From Pisolithus tinctorius (lineage: Eukaryota > Basidiomycota > Agaricomycetes > Boletales > Pisolithaceae): a DNA stretch of 64,000 nt. The translations under genes were made by a program, and so were the position numbers. Numbering within the stretch: position 1 is the stretch's first letter; each line of letters opens with the position of its first letter. A model generated the notes under the pieces. The model worked only from the letters and a program-made list of their open reading frames with translations. It had not been told where the DNA came from and searched no databases. The stretch covers positions 5,890,001-5,954,000 of the forward strand of contig JANFAH010000002.1 of NCBI GenBank assembly GCA_024663395.1, given 5' to 3'. This document shows, in pieces, positions 37,531 to 50,384 of the stretch.

Positions 37531-37824
37531 TCTACAGTCAAATATGTGGTTGGAGACTCTGCATGTCTGTGCCTGGGCAATCACCATGACCAAGTATATA
37601 CTACCCACTCCATCAGATGTCACTGGTCTTTCCTCAGTGGTTTATGGCCATGTTATTTTACATATTGTATAGAGTGCTCAGATCAGATTCCATGGAATAG
37701 GTACTTGACATGACACACACCCTTGTCAGCAGCATTGAAACTCCAAATCACTCTAATTGCTCCTTCATACTGTCATGGTGGTCTATTTGAAATGGGGAGG
37801 GTTCCCATGATCCTCTTGGAATAG

Positions 37825-38300
37825 GTCTGTTTGGGCTGAGGAAACCCTCAGGGTTCCCTGGGAACAGGTCTATTTAGGCTGGAGGACAGCATTCTAAGCC
37901 ACTGTGTAGTCCTTCTCCACAATAAATACTGCAGCCATGTGGCAATGAAGGATGTTGAATACATTCACCAATCAATGCCAAACTTTGAGGTGTTTATATG
38001 AATCCAAGAGCATCCCATATTGGACAACTATTACAGTGGTCTATTGGGTGGTTCAGATGATCCTCTGGGAATAGCTCAGTTTAGGCTGGGGGAACCCCCA
38101 TGACACCCAGGGAACAGGTCCATTCATGCTGGGGAAATCCCCAGGATGCACAGGGAGCAGGTCCATTTGGGCTGGGGAAACCCCCAGGATACCCAGGAAA
38201 CAGGTCCATTTGGACTGGGGAAATGCCCAGGATGCCCAGGGAGCAGGTCCATTTGGGCTGGGGAAACCCCCAGGATTCCCAGGAAATAGGTCTATTAACC
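37825..38300. repeat. 43-bp minisatellite
   Basis: At least four neat copies of a 43-bp unit in 38118-38290 (CAGGTCCATTTGGGCTGGGG, then AAACCCCCAGGATACCCAGG), with looser copies back to about 37825. Confidence 0.8.
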
Positions 38301-38310
38301 AACTAGGGAA

Positions 38311-38497
38311 AGCCCCATTTGGACCCCAGGCACTCTGCTATAGACATAATAATCCAACCTTGCTCTGCAGAATTTCCAGGGCCTGGGGAATCTCCAGCAG
38401 TGGCTGGGAATACCCAGGTGGTCAACACCTATTAGGTGGATACATCTATAAGAATATATGAACCTAATAGGTCCCCTGAGGGGGGTGACTGAAGTGA
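38311..38497 (-). repeat. Inverted repeat arm, pairs with 34604-34812
   Basis: Reverse complement of the earlier arm: GCCCCATTTGGACCCCAGG at the left end, and ATGAACCTAATAGGTCCCC at the right end. The arms are 3.5 kb apart and enclose the SANT-like pseudogene and the R copy. Confidence 0.7.
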
Positions 38498-38499
38498 CA

Positions 38500-39416
38500 A
38501 TTTTTGGAAGTGCATTATCAAGTATTCACAATGACATACACAACCTGCCCATATGCATGAGCCATGGTGGCTAGACCATACTGATGTAGTAAATGGTGAG
38601 GTCACCCCACCATATGGAGATTGAGGGGCATAAGGTGATGTAGGCAAGCATGCATTAGCAGAGCTCAGGCTATACCACAGGGAGTCCAGCAGGTGACATC
38701 TCTCCTGCACCCAAAGGACTCTGCTCATATACAAGGAATGAAAAGTTGACAGGATCCTCTCCATCATTAGTGGTGCTCAAGGTGGCTTTGGGAGCACTCT
38801 GGCAGCACTCTGGAAGTGCTCTGGAAGTGGCAAATTCAAGAGGACTGCCAAGATGGAGTTTGAAAATTATGCCTCCCTATTGATGATACCCTTGATGGTC
38901 TGCTCAGCTGCAAGCACTCTTATCACAACCCATGGCTTCATCAAGTGGACAAGCTTGTTGAGGAAGGCCTTCTGTAATTGCAACCACTGGTGGTGGATTG
39001 TCCTCACAAGTACCTGGGAGTTGGAGTAAAGGAAGGACCCAGCATCCAACAAGCAGCTGGCAGCTGACTCCTAGCCTTTGCTCTCAAGTACCAGCATTGG
39101 ACTGTAGAGGACTGGAAGAGAGTTATTGTTCACATTAGGTGCCTGTGCACCTCAGAGTTTGCATTTCTCACTTTGTTATATTTCCTGTTGACCCTACAGA
39201 CTAGTATTGGACACTTGGCTTCACTCTAAGTGTCCTTGGTTTGTTTTTGTTTATTTTTTATCTTTGTTTATCATTTTTGCATACTTACTGCTGTGTGCCC
39301 AGTGAAGTTTTCCTTCAGTCTCTTACACTGGGCACCAGGTATGTTGTCTGTAGTATCTTGCTCAATTCTAGTCTCTTACACTGGACACCAGCAGCCTGAA
39401 GTTGTGGTTATCTGAA
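38500..39416. other. No gene seen
   Basis: A 22-bp direct repeat (AGTCTCTTACACTGGGCACC-like) occurs near 39318 and 39370. The sequence joins abruptly to transposase core sequence at about 39417. Confidence 0.35.
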
Positions 39417-40003
39417 CAGTTATATGGTCAGATGAGACCAAAATCAATAGGATTAGGTCAGATGGGCAAGAGTGTGTGTGGAGGAAGGGTGAAGGGCTAA
39501 TTGCTAGAGAGGTCAAGGGTACAGTCAAGTTTGGAGGAGGTTCACTGATGGTATGGGGCTGCATAGGGTGGAATGGAGTAGGGGTTTTGAGTGAGGTGGA
39601 GGGAAGGATGGATGCTGAACAGTATGTGGCCATTTTGGACCAGGGGTTGCTGAACAGCCTGGAAGATTCTGGAATTCCAGAAGGTGACATTATCTTTCAA
39701 TAAGATAATGACCCCAAGCACACCTCTAGGAGAGCCCAAAGTTGGTTGGAAGAACAGAAGATCAACCTTCTCAACTGGCCTGCACAATCTCCAGACCTTA
39801 ATCCCATTGAACATACTTGGAATCACCTCAAGAGATGCCTCTCAGTTTATGAGAGTGCTCCTACAGGAGTTCACCAACTGTGGGAAAGAGCGGGGGAGGA
39901 GTGGGGGAATATTGATGAGGAGCAGTGTCAAGAATGGATAGGGAGTATGCCTAGAAGGATTGAAGCAGTTGTTAAGGCCAAAGGAGCTCATACCAAGTAC
40001 TAG
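39417..40003 (+). pseudogene. Tc1/mariner transposase catalytic core, truncated
   Basis: The catalytic domain only: WSDETKINRIRSDG (first Asp), VWRKGEGL, MVWGCIGWNGVG, then QDNDPKHTSRRAQSWLEEQK (second Asp), NWPAQSPDLNPIEHTWNHLK (the third acidic residue, a Glu 34 residues on) and VVKAKGAHTKY before the stop. The frame is constant from 39425 to 40003, apart from one TAA at 39702 where CAA is expected (not a CpG change). The N-terminal DNA-binding domain is missing. It is unlikely to be active. Confidence 0.85.
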
Positions 40004-41056
40004 ATACTTGGATTGATATAAAGTCAAAAAACTAACCACATGAGTCATCATTTTGAAATGGCTGCCATTTGATCAAACCTTATCCAAAACCCTTGACCCC
40101 TGCACCAATAGAGAGCCAAGGGTAAGGGCTTTGTTTCATACACTTATAGGTTAGGGCCTAGGTTAGGGGGTATTGGGGATTATTGACTTTAGTGGAAAAT
40201 GTCCCAACATGCAGTTGTCATATCCATGACTCTTGGACTCAATCCCAGTCCAGTCCAGACCCCTAGCCCCTAACTCTGGTCAAGTCCAGTCCTAGTCTGG
40301 CCTAGAAAACCTAACCCCAGCCTAGAGAACACAACTCTAGTCCTAGATAACCCAACTCAGGCCTAAGTAACTCGAGTCCAGTGTTTTACCTCTATCTCCA
40401 GTCCATTCCAGCCTCCTGGCCTTGTGCTGCTCCACCCCAGTCCTCCCAGGTCCATGTCTGGGTCACCTGGACATAACTCCGGTCTGTTTTCTGTTGTTTG
40501 TGCTATATTTAGTCTAGCCCATTCATCTGACTTTTGCTTACTGTACAATCCTGTGTCTGACCCTGGTTGTGCTGGTCACCCAGACTTTGACTATTAGTCT
40601 CTGCACAGCCTCCATGGCTGTCCACACCTTGCTAATCATCTCACTAATAGCTTATTCACAAGTCTGGCTTCATGTTCATTATCCTGGACTGGCCTCATGT
40701 ATTTAACCCCTGTGCATACTTTGTAGCATCTCAGTCAGAATATCATCTAAGTATTACCCTTAACCCCATACTACTCTCTGAGTCTACTCTATAGCTAAGG
40801 CCAAGCCTTAAGCTATCCCCAGCCCCTGTCCTGGACCTCTCCCTGGCTTGCATAAGGGTACAGCACATAAGCTGAGACCAAGGGAGGTAGATCCAACCCT
40901 GGACCAGCTTCCCCCTGTGTGCACCCCAAGACTGGTCAGTTTCCCATGCTCCCAGCCTTAAGTCTGGTCCTCCAGACTTAGCCCCTGACCTCCAGCCTTA
41001 ACTCTGGTCCAACCAGACTTGGCCCCTGTCTCCCAGCCTTGATTCTGGCCACCCAG
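40004..41056. repeat. CTAG/CCAGACTT-rich quasi-repeats
   Basis: No gene. 40220-40420 is rich in CCAGTCCAGACC-like words. 40920-41056 has 40-42 bp units (CCAGACTTGGCCCCTGTCTC, CCAGCCTTGATTCTGGCC). The array is cut at 41056 by X and continues at 54788 on the other strand. Confidence 0.5.
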
Positions 41057-42906
41057 TGTCACACACCAAAGGTGTTGTGGACATGGTTACAGCTGACTCT
41101 GCCTAACTCATCGACGAGTTGCACACAATGCCCATGCATGCAGATGAAGACTAAAGGCCTCATGCGTAGAAAGACTGTCAGATGTTAACAGTCATCCTTC
41201 ACACAAGAATGAGTCATCAGTGCTAAAGAGAAAAGAGGAAGCAAGTTAAGCATGCATTAAAGGTTTTTAGCACCCATGTATGGCATTCCAGTTTTCATCA
41301 TATCTCCACCATTTCCAAAGATATCGACTCAGTTCTCACACTCACTTAAAGTGCTCAGCCCCACGATTCTTCCTTCCAAATTTGGAGAGGATCCTCGCAC
41401 CCTACACATTTCTACAGCACTCCATCCATCAGATGCTCATTTTGCTAAGTCCATCAATCATGGCTGCCTCTTCGTCAATCATCTCAGTTGTCTCATTTGC
41501 TAGAGACAGTGGCTACATATATCTGCCAGGTGTTCCCACCAGCTTCCATCCTGAAGCCCCCTGGTTCATCCCGTTGTTGTCAGCCCCATCCCATCCCATG
41601 CAGCTTGGTCAGCATGTTCTCCTTGTCAGTATGACTTCCAGAAGGATGTTCTTTGGTTGCCTCAGGTCTGTCACTCAGTTAGAAAGGTCTTATGTGGTCA
41701 TTTCGGTCTCCCCTCTTGATGAAGCATATGGATCATTCCTCCCTGCTCCCTGCACTGTCTTTATTCCAGTCTTGTCCATCATTCTCCCCACATTGCAACA
41801 GCTGCAGTATGGTCTACTGTTCTCCAGCCTCCCTGATCGCATCCATGATGAGTATGACGTGCATCTTGCCTTCTTACTGCAAGATCCAGCAGAAGATGTC
41901 CCCCCTTCTCCTCCTCCTCCTTCAGAGCCCTGTTCATGAAGTTTTTGTTAACTTCACTGAGAGGATGAAAAGGTGGGAGATGTGATTGCATATGCTCCCA
42001 TTGCCCCACAGACCCCCAATGCCCTAGCCCCCTTTGATGCCTGACTCATGCCCTTCAATTCTGGAATTAATACTTCCCTATTTGGAAACACTGTCCATCT
42101 GTCATGCCATCTTTGGATCTAGAGATGTCTCTGCTGAGATCTGACTTGCATCGCCACCCCCTAATGTGATATCAGTGCACTTACTCAGTTTCTGATTCTA
42201 TTTGACTCATTCTGTGATATTTTGACTATCCTTGACTCATTCATTGCCAATACTTACCAATCTTCTTTGCTTGCTTACTTTTCATTTCTTGCTTACTCAT
42301 CATGATTACTCAGTCCTTACTCATTACTTACCAAGCATTTGTGCCCTGTTTGTCACAAGCTGTGCTCCCCCCACAGTATATAAACCCCCATGTACTTAGC
42401 TACCTACAAGTGAATCAGAAGTTACTCAGAAGTCAGCTCAGCTCAGCATATCTCGTCATTGACAGTTGAGGCTCATTTGGAAGAGTCTATCTGTCTTCAT
42501 TTGAATCATTGGTAGTTGAGGCTCCATCAAGGGTCTATCTACCTCTATTCATCATCAGCAGTATCATCAGTGCTTAGTCAGCAAGTTTGCTTAGTCACCC
42601 ATCTGCTCCTGCATAACTTGTCAATGACTTGCACCAGGAGCATATTCTATCAAAGTCTGTTACTCCCAAGTCCTTTCAGCTGAACACCCCTGCTCTGTTC
42701 AGCATCCCCTTCTCAATCAGCATTCATTCATCCTCTCCTGCATAACTTGTTGACGACTTGCACCAGGAGCACCTCCACTTGAAGTCTCCCCCACTTTAGG
42801 TTTCTCTGCCCTCCAGGTTCCACAGAGGTAAACCACCACTCGCTCATATTTGTCTTTGGTGTTGGTTTTGGTTGGTTTTCACCACCTTTCCACACTTTGA
42901 CTCACA
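41057..42906 (+). mobile_element. Family X LTR-like unit, copy 1 (1,850 bp)
   Basis: Starts TGTCACACACCAAAGG and ends ACACTTTGACTCACA (TG to CA). A clear TATA box (CAGTATATAAACCCC near 42376) sits about 530 bp from the right end, as in the U3/R border of an LTR. A 219-codon frame (41280-41939) is shared with the second copy. It keeps CpGs that the surroundings have lost. The exact equal length of copy 2 and TG/CA ends support an LTR, probably solo. No gag or pol belonging to X was found. Confidence 0.75.
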
Positions 42907-45900
42907 GCACTTCACATCATATGTCCTCCTACTGCAAAAAATTCCTTGATTACAAGCCAATTGTACCTAAACCTATCACTGTGGCTGACAACCACACCTT
43001 TCATGCCATTGGAAAAGGCAATCTTGCAATCTTGCTCCCAAATGGCACTACCCAGACCCACATTTGACTCAAGGATGTGCTCTATTCCCCCAAAATGGGC
43101 ATCACACTCATTTCCATTAGCAAACTCAATGTTGCTGGGTATGCAGCATTATTCCATGACAAGTGTTGTCAAATTTTTGATGCTTGGAAAAAGAAATTAG
43201 CAGAAATTCTGATGCAGAAAGGGCTCTACTGCCTCAAATGAGCTCATTGCACCTTCACAGGCCTAGCTAAGGCCACAGAATCCCTCACCATGGAGGAGAT
43301 ACATGTCAGGCTCAGCCACATCACTCCCGAAGCCATCTGGCAGATGCTGAAGGATGGCATGATCAGCAGAATTAAACTGGACAAAGCACATTCCACCACG
43401 GGCACATGCAATTCATGCAAATATGCCAAAGCAACTCAGAAGCCCATTGGGAAGGAGTGCAACCCACCCTGCCATGAACATCTAGGCAACGAGGTCCACA
43501 CAGATCTCTGGGGACCTTCTCCAGTCCAAACCCCTGGCCACAGTCAGTACTACATGTCATTCATGGATGACCACACCCACGACACCAAGCTGTACCTCCA
43601 GAAGATGAAAGCCAAGACCTTCATGTCATACAAGGCCTACAAAGCATGGCTGAACACACAGTTTAATACCAAAGTCAAGCAACTTTGCTCAGATCATGGG
43701 GGAGAGTATCTTAGTGTGGAATTTTCAGAATATCTGAAATCCCAAGGCACAGAATGACACATAACTGTCCATGATACCCCCAAACACAATGAAGTTGCAG
43801 AACAACTCAACAGAACACTTGTTGAGTGTGTATGTGTGATGATTCACACCAGTGGCCTACCCAAGAACCTCTGGGGGGAGGCCATCATGCATGTGACCTG
43901 GCTCAAAAACTGCTTGTCAACTTGCTGTCTAGGCACAAAAACTCCCTATGAAATGCTCTACCAAAGACCACCTGACCTCTCAAAAATTCTGGTCTGGGGA
44001 TGTCATGTCAAGGTCCATGACACCTCTGGCTCCAAACTAGACATGCAAGCCCGAGACAGACACTGGGTAGGATTTGATCCTGAGAGCAATGGCCACCACA
44101 TCTACTGGCCAGACACACAAGCAATTGGAATAGAATGTAGCATCATTTTTGAGTGCTGGGAAGTGTCTGTACCTTCAGGTGTGCTGCTCGAGGGGGAGCA
44201 GGGAAATTCCAAAGCCTCACAAGGAAATTCCGAGGCTACACAGACAGTTGAGCAACCCACAGAAGCAACTGCAGAAATTCCACAACTTGTTCCAGACCCA
44301 CTCAGAGAAAATTTTGAAACACCTCCACCTCAACCTTGACATTCTACTTGCCAGCGCTTTGAATCAGACTATATGAGGCACTTATGTGCAGGTAAAGGAA
44401 CTTGTGATGGACACATCCCTCTGGACTTTGTGAAAGAACTCTGAGAGAGCAACAGCAACCCTAACAGCCCTAAATACCAAGAGAATGCCACCTACATATT
44501 TGACAAAGAACTAGCTACCAATGAAGATGACACTAACATTGTGTATGCTATGGTGGCAGGGATGGCTGAAGCCAAAGGGCTGGATCTGTCAACAGTACAG
44601 GTGGCAAAATCCTGAGCTGACTGGCTGAAGTGGCAAAATGCCATAAATGTGGAATTAAAGAGCCTAGAGGAAGTGCATACCTGGGATGTCATTGAGTGCC
44701 CCAAAGGTGCAAATGTCATAGGATGCAAATGGGTCTTCAAGATCAAATGCAATGCCACCGGAGAAATTGAGAAGTTCAAGGCCTGCCTAGTCACTAAGGG
44801 CTACTCTCAGATCCAGGGCATTGACTATGATGAAACATATGCTCCCATTGCAAGACTCACATCTCTCTGCACCATACTAGCAATTGCCACACACAATGAC
44901 TGGGATATCAATGTATTTGATTTCCACTTGGCATTCCTCAATGGCAAACTCAGAGATGGCAAAGACATCTACATGGAGCTCCCTGAGGGCTACGCTGTAG
45001 GGTCCAGTTGGGAAGCTAAATGTAGCATTATACGGCTCAAAACAAGGTGCACTTTGGTGGTACCAGAAGCTGTGTGCTACCCTTGTGGGTCTTGGGCTCA
45101 CCAGAGCACATGCAGACTGGGGAGTATTCTACAGTCACATAGGATTGGAAATTCTCATCCTTGCCAGCCATGTTGATGACTGCACTGTAACAGGCAGTTC
45201 CCTGCTGCTAATTTGCTCATTCAAAGAAGAAATCTGCACTCATTTCAAAATCTCCAACCTAGGGCCCATCAGTTGGCTACTCAGAATGAAGGTGATGTGG
45301 AATAGAGAAGCCTGCACCATATCCCTGTCACAGGAGTCATACATTGAGGCCATCCTAATGATATACAACCTCACTGACTGCAAGCCAGCTGCAATTCTGA
45401 TGGACCCCAGCATAAAACTCTCCCACAGAGAAATTCTGCAGCCAGCCAAAGAAGCTGCATGCATGAAAAACATACCCTACCATGCCACTGTTGGCTCCCT
45501 CATGCACCTTGCCATTGGAATGCACCCTGACATTGCATTTGCTGTCTCCACAGTCGTGCAGTTCAACAATGCACCCAACATGACTCACTGGGAAGCTGTG
45601 AAACAAATCTACAGGTATATCTCAGGCACAAAAGCACTTGCTTTGATGTTTGGAAATTCAGAATGAGGCCTTGAGGGCTATACTGATGCAGATGGAGCTT
45701 CACAGGAGCATCGACATGCTATAAGTGGATATGCCTACCTACTAGATGGTGGAGCTGTCAGTTGGGCTTCACAAAAACAAGAACTCATCACACTCTCAAC
45801 CACAGAGTATGTTGCAGTGACCCATGCAGCCAAGGAGGGCCTATGGCTTCAATGACTCATCAGTGAGATTTTCTGCCCACTCAAATACCCCATTCCATTA

Positions 45901-46135
45901 TATTCTGACAGTCAATCCACCATTGCACTTACCAAAGATGGCAGCTATCATGCTCACACAAAGCACATCAACATACAATACCATTTCATTCATTTTGCTG
46001 TGGAAAATCATTCCTTTCACCTTATTTATTGTCCTACTGATGACATGGTTGCCAATACCCTTACCAAACCTTTACCAAGCATCAAGGCAAAACATTTTGT
46101 GTCTGCACTCAGACTGCATTCCAATTGAGGGGGAG
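42907..46135 (+). pseudogene. Copia pol, 3' part (protease to RNase H)
   Basis: Continues the Copia element whose 5' part is at 56639-58112. In order: the protease remainder from SHHMSSYCKKFLDY; GAG-pre-integrase (about 43290-43440, with IHVRLSHITPEAIWQML and CNSCKYAKA); integrase core (HTDLWGP, SFMDDHTHDTKLYL, SDHGGEYLS; then HNEVAEQLNRTLVE); reverse transcriptase from 44640 (WDVIECPKGANVIGCKWVFK, YAPIARLTS, the HVDD box near 45170); RNase H from about 45670 (GYTDADGA, TEYVAV, LYSDSQST). In-frame stops are nearly all TGA at expected Arg codons. One frameshift lies near 45035. A purine tract GAGGGGGAG precedes the 3' LTR. Confidence 0.9.
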
Positions 46136-46427
46136 TGTTGAGTATGTGATCTGGAGTTATGGTAACATCTCAGAGTTTCACTGTCAGTGCTTGGAATTGT
46201 TCTCCAAGCCTTGGAATTAAATTCCGATGGCACTATGCTTACTAATTATGGTACTATAAATTTTCTGCACCATTCTTTTCCACCTCAGTGATTACTTTGT
46301 ACACTGAGGTGAGCATACTTATACTTACATTTGTTTACTTGGTACTGACATAGTGTAGAAACTCATACCTTCGTTAGGTACTAATATAGTGATTACTTCA
46401 TACACTGAGAAACTCATACCTTCATTA
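46136..46427 (+). mobile_element. Copia 3' LTR (292 bp)
   Basis: Begins TGTTGAGTATGTGATCTGG and ends ACTCATACCTTCATTA. Same length as the 5' LTR (57821-58112). Followed by GTAAT, which also precedes the 5' LTR, so a 5-bp target duplication is preserved. Confidence 0.9.
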
Positions 46428-47069
46428 GTAATCCCCTTCCTTCCAATAACAACTGAGACTGACAAACCAGAAACCCTTTGTGAAATGGAAAATGAGAATA
46501 ACATCCCACAAGGCTCAATTGCCAGGATCAAATGGATCAAAGACCCAGCAAAATGCACTCCTAACCAGCATGTAGCACATGCCCTCACCTCCATCACATC
46601 CCCCAAGATCACTAACCAGCTCCTCAGAGACAGCCTATACTGGGGCCTGGACAGACTCCACCTGCACAAAGACAAGAGAGAACTGGTCAGGTGCCTCAGA
46701 TGCCAATGCATCAGTCATCTTGCAAGGGACTGCAAACAAATGTCAGACACATGTGGCATATGCACTCAATCACACCACACACAAGACTGCAATGCCCCCT
46801 CCCCCATCCCCTTCTGTGTCAACTGCCAAAACAACACCCATGCCAGCAAAGACAGAAATTGTCCAGACCTTATCAGAAGACACAATGCTATGGATGACTG
46901 TACCCCCCAAAACTGCATGCCCTACTTCCCCACCTCAGAAGAATGGATGCATGTCAAACTCCCAGCCCACTCAGTTAACCAGATCATTCCCACAAGACCC
47001 CCAACCACAATACCCACTGTCAATGGCCCACTCAGACAAATAACACTAGGAGAAGCAATGAACCTATGA
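46428..47069 (+). pseudogene. LINE ORF1, C-terminal half with zinc knuckles
   Basis: Continues ORF1 from 58113 once the Copia element and inversion are undone. IPFLPITTETDKPETLCEME leads into the CCHC-type region LVRCLRCQCISHLARDCKQM, CGICTQSHHTQDC and FCVNCQNNTHASKDRNCPD. ORF1 ends at 47069, with ORF2 starting about 185 bp later. The frame is open without stops in this half. Confidence 0.8.
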
Positions 47070-47253
47070 TCTGGCCTGCCAAGACATGGACAACCCAACA
47101 GAATCCAAGGCAGAAGAGGTGGCCTGCCCATATGACACAACATTCTTCACAATGCCTCACCTGCCCCCACACCCATTTCCCTCCCAACACCCCACCCCCC
47201 ACTGATGACAGAAAATCAATCAGAGGACCCAAATCCAACCCCTTTGCCAACTA

Positions 47254-48804
47254 ATGCCTGAAGACCCACCACAAGCCAACATGCTATCCAAACTCTGTAT
47301 ATGGCAACAAAATCTCAATACATCTCACATAGCTCTACATTCACTAATAAACAGTCAACTAGTTCATGAATGGGACATCATCACCCTACAAGAACCTCCA
47401 ATAGATCAAATTGGTAACACACAAGCCAATGCACACTGGAGAGTAGTCTACCCCATGAAGAAAATGATGCAGAACAACAAGCTGAGAGCAGTAACTCTTG
47501 TAAACTCCAGAATCAGCACTAACACTTGGGAACAGGTTGAGTTCCCCTCCACAGATGTGGTTGTAACCTGACTAAGGACCACTAAGGGCATGTACACCCT
47601 GTTCAACATATGCAACAATTGTACACACGATCACACAATGGAGGACCTGAGCACCTTTCTAGCTGCCAACATAAGGGACATATGGCAATCAACGAGCAAC
47701 CAGATGCTATGGCTGGGCAACTTCAACAGACATCACCCCTTGTGGGACAAAACATGCAATCACCACCTCTTCACCACAACAGCACTCAGGTTGGCACAAA
47801 AGCTACTTGAGCTGGTGGCTGACTACAGAATGACCCAAATGCTGCCCAAAGGGATACCCACCCTACAGTCATCATCCACAGGCAACTGGACATGACCAGA
47901 TAATGCCTTCTGCATGGAAACCATGCTAGAAGACCTGATCAGCTGTGACACAAGCCCTGAAAACCACAGACCCAATACTGACCACATACTGATCCTTACA
48001 TACTTAGAGACCTCCCTTATGCTGTCTACCTCCCCTCTGTCCTACAACTATTGCAATGTAAACTGGAAGAAGTTCAATGCCACCCTCAAGACTGAGCTAG
48101 CCAGAATTGGCCCACCAAGGACAATCACCAGTGAATAAGAGTTCCAAAGAGTTGCAAGAGGAGTTGGTATGGCTCTACAGAAAACACTGGAGAAGGAAGT
48201 CCCAAAGACCTGCCCACACCCACATGCTAAACAGTGGTGGTTGAAAGAACTAACAATACTATGTGAGGAACTCAAATTGTTAAGTAAAACCATGTTCACC
48301 TTCCATGCAATCCATGATCACCCTGTCCACAGCTTGTGCAAAGAAAAGGTGAAAGACTATGATAAAGATATCAAGGATGCCAAGAAATGTCACTGGAGAG
48401 ATTGGCTAGAAGAAGCAAATGACAGGGACCTATGGATTGTGAACTCCTACATCTCCAAACCACAAGGTGACAGTAGCAAATCCAGAATACCAATGCTCAA
48501 ACAAACCACTGCAGACAGCACTGCTACCATGGTTAGCTCCAATGAAGACAAAAGCTGACTATTTGCACAAACCTTATTCCCACTGCCCCCACCTTGTTTG
48601 ACGGTGCCCCAAAACTTCGAATACCCTGAACCAGCAATGCGATGGCACCCAATCACAAAGGATCAGTTAGTGTGTGCCATCAAGAACCTCAGTCCATACA
48701 AAGCACCAGGACCTGATGGAGTTGCAAATATTGTATTTCAAAAATCTCCACTACTATCAGAATACTTACTACCACTCTTCAACACAGTATTCACCTTCCA
48801 CACA
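47254..48804 (+). pseudogene. LINE ORF2: endonuclease and start of reverse transcriptase
   Basis: AP-type endonuclease: LCIWQQNLNTSHIALHSLIN, WDIITLQEPPID, MLWLGNFNRHHPLWD (about 47254-48140). Stops at 47569-47571 and 47893-47895 are TGA. Reverse transcriptase begins at about 48600 (WHPITKDQLVCAIKNLSPYK, APGPDGV) and stops at FNTVFTFHTY, where a palindromic element is inserted. The endonuclease, RNase H and knuckle-bearing ORF1 place it near the Tad1/I group of LINEs. Confidence 0.85.
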
Positions 48805-48806
48805 TA

Positions 48807-50382
48807 CAGTGGCTCACAAAATTGTCCCAATGTTTGCATGTTTTTCATTAATCATGGTGTAGTGAGTGAACTATCATTATTGAGTCAAGGTGTTGGTGGA
48901 TGGATCAAAGCAGCTGGTCATGGCTCTCTGATGAGCCATATTACATAATATTTGGATAGAAACTGATGACATCATGCCCAAATGAAAATGAGAGCTCATT
49001 GGGACAATTTTGTAACTTTGTGATATACTGGGGATGTAGTCCTTGGGAACACATATAAAACATGGTGAGATGCTCACCAATGCTTACATAATGTATCATG
49101 TGGTCTAATGAATGATTTGTCAACAAACAAACAATGCCAAACAGTGATTTTGCACTACTAAGCCTCCTTGCTGTAACACAAGTCAAGAAATCACCATTCT
49201 GGCTCATCAGGGACATTCTCTCAGGGCAACCTCAGCAAATGCTGGTATACACTATAGTATAATCAATGGAATATGCCATCAGCACCATTGGTCTCTTCAG
49301 AAACCTGCTGGAAGTCATCTCCTGCACTGTTTCCCCACCAATGCCCTATGTGTCCTGGAATTAATCAGTACTGTGAGAGCTGAAAATGTTGTGGAGGTCC
49401 AATCTGGCATTCATCCTATCATAAACAAACCAATCACCCACTAACTAGTGCACTTCTGTGAAGGGGAAACTGGTATGGAGGTCAGGGTGAAACTAAACCC
49501 TCTCTCAATCCAGGTACCATGGGAGGGATATGCTACTGAGCTACCAGGTTGCACATTCCTGGCCTTCTATCTGGCATTGGATATTTCCATTAGTCTTATA
49601 TGACCAAATAACTCCTTCCCAGTGATCCCCAGTTCAGCTCAGAGTACAGTTTGGCCAACCCTCCCATGATACTGGGAGTGCCCAGGAGGGTTGTGCTTCA
49701 CCTGAGCCTTCAGGCAGGCTTTTCTTCAGTTGTGATGTAGTAGTTAGTGGGTGATTGGTTTGTTTATGATAGGATGAATGCCAGATTGGACCTCCACAAC
49801 ATTTTCAGCTCTCACAGTACTGATTAATTCCAGGACACATAGGGCATTGGTGGGGAAACAGTGCAGGAGATGACTTCCAGCAGGTTTCTGAAGAGACCAA
49901 TGGTGCTGATGGCATATTCCATTGATTATACTATAGTGTATACCAGCATTTGCTGAGGTTGCCCTGAGAGAATGTCCCTGATGAGCCAGAATGGTGATTT
50001 CTTAACTTGTGTTACAGCAAGGAGGCTTAGTAGTGCAAAATCACTGTTTGGCATTGTTTGTTTGTTGACAAATCATTCAGTAGACCATGTAATACATTAT
50101 GTAAGCATTGGTGAGCATCTCACCATGTTTTATATGTGTTCCCAAGGACTACACCTCCAGCATATCACAAAGTTACATAATTGTCCCAATGAGCTCCCAT
50201 TTTCTTTTGGGTATTCTGTCATCAGTTTCTATCCAAATATTATGTAATATGGCTCATCAGAGAGCCATGACAAGATTCTTTGATCCATCCACCAACACCT
50301 TGGACTCAATAATGATAGTTCACTCACTACACCATGATTAATGAAAAACATGCAAACATTGGGACAATTTTGTGAGCCACTG
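48807..50382. mobile_element. Palindromic element PE1 (1,576 bp)
   Basis: The ends CAGTGGCTCACAAAATTGTC and its reverse complement are the tips of two arms of about 640 bp that are inverted copies differing by several percent, around a spacer of about 280 bp (49455-49735). It is flanked by TA on both sides (48805-48806, 50383-50384). The paired frames 48941-49216 (minus) and 49972-50247 (plus) are simply the two arms; no transposase is recognised. Family shared with 50643-52215. Confidence 0.9.
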
Positions 50383-50384
50383 TA

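Noticed and set aside
39417..40003. An active mariner element
   Set aside because: Catalytic acidic residues are present, but the N-terminal domain and clear paired ends are missing and there is an internal stop.
40140..40175. Second telomere-like tract (GGTTAGGGCC, GGTTAGGGGG)
   Set aside because: Only broken single units in a region already rich in CTAG/TTAGG words.
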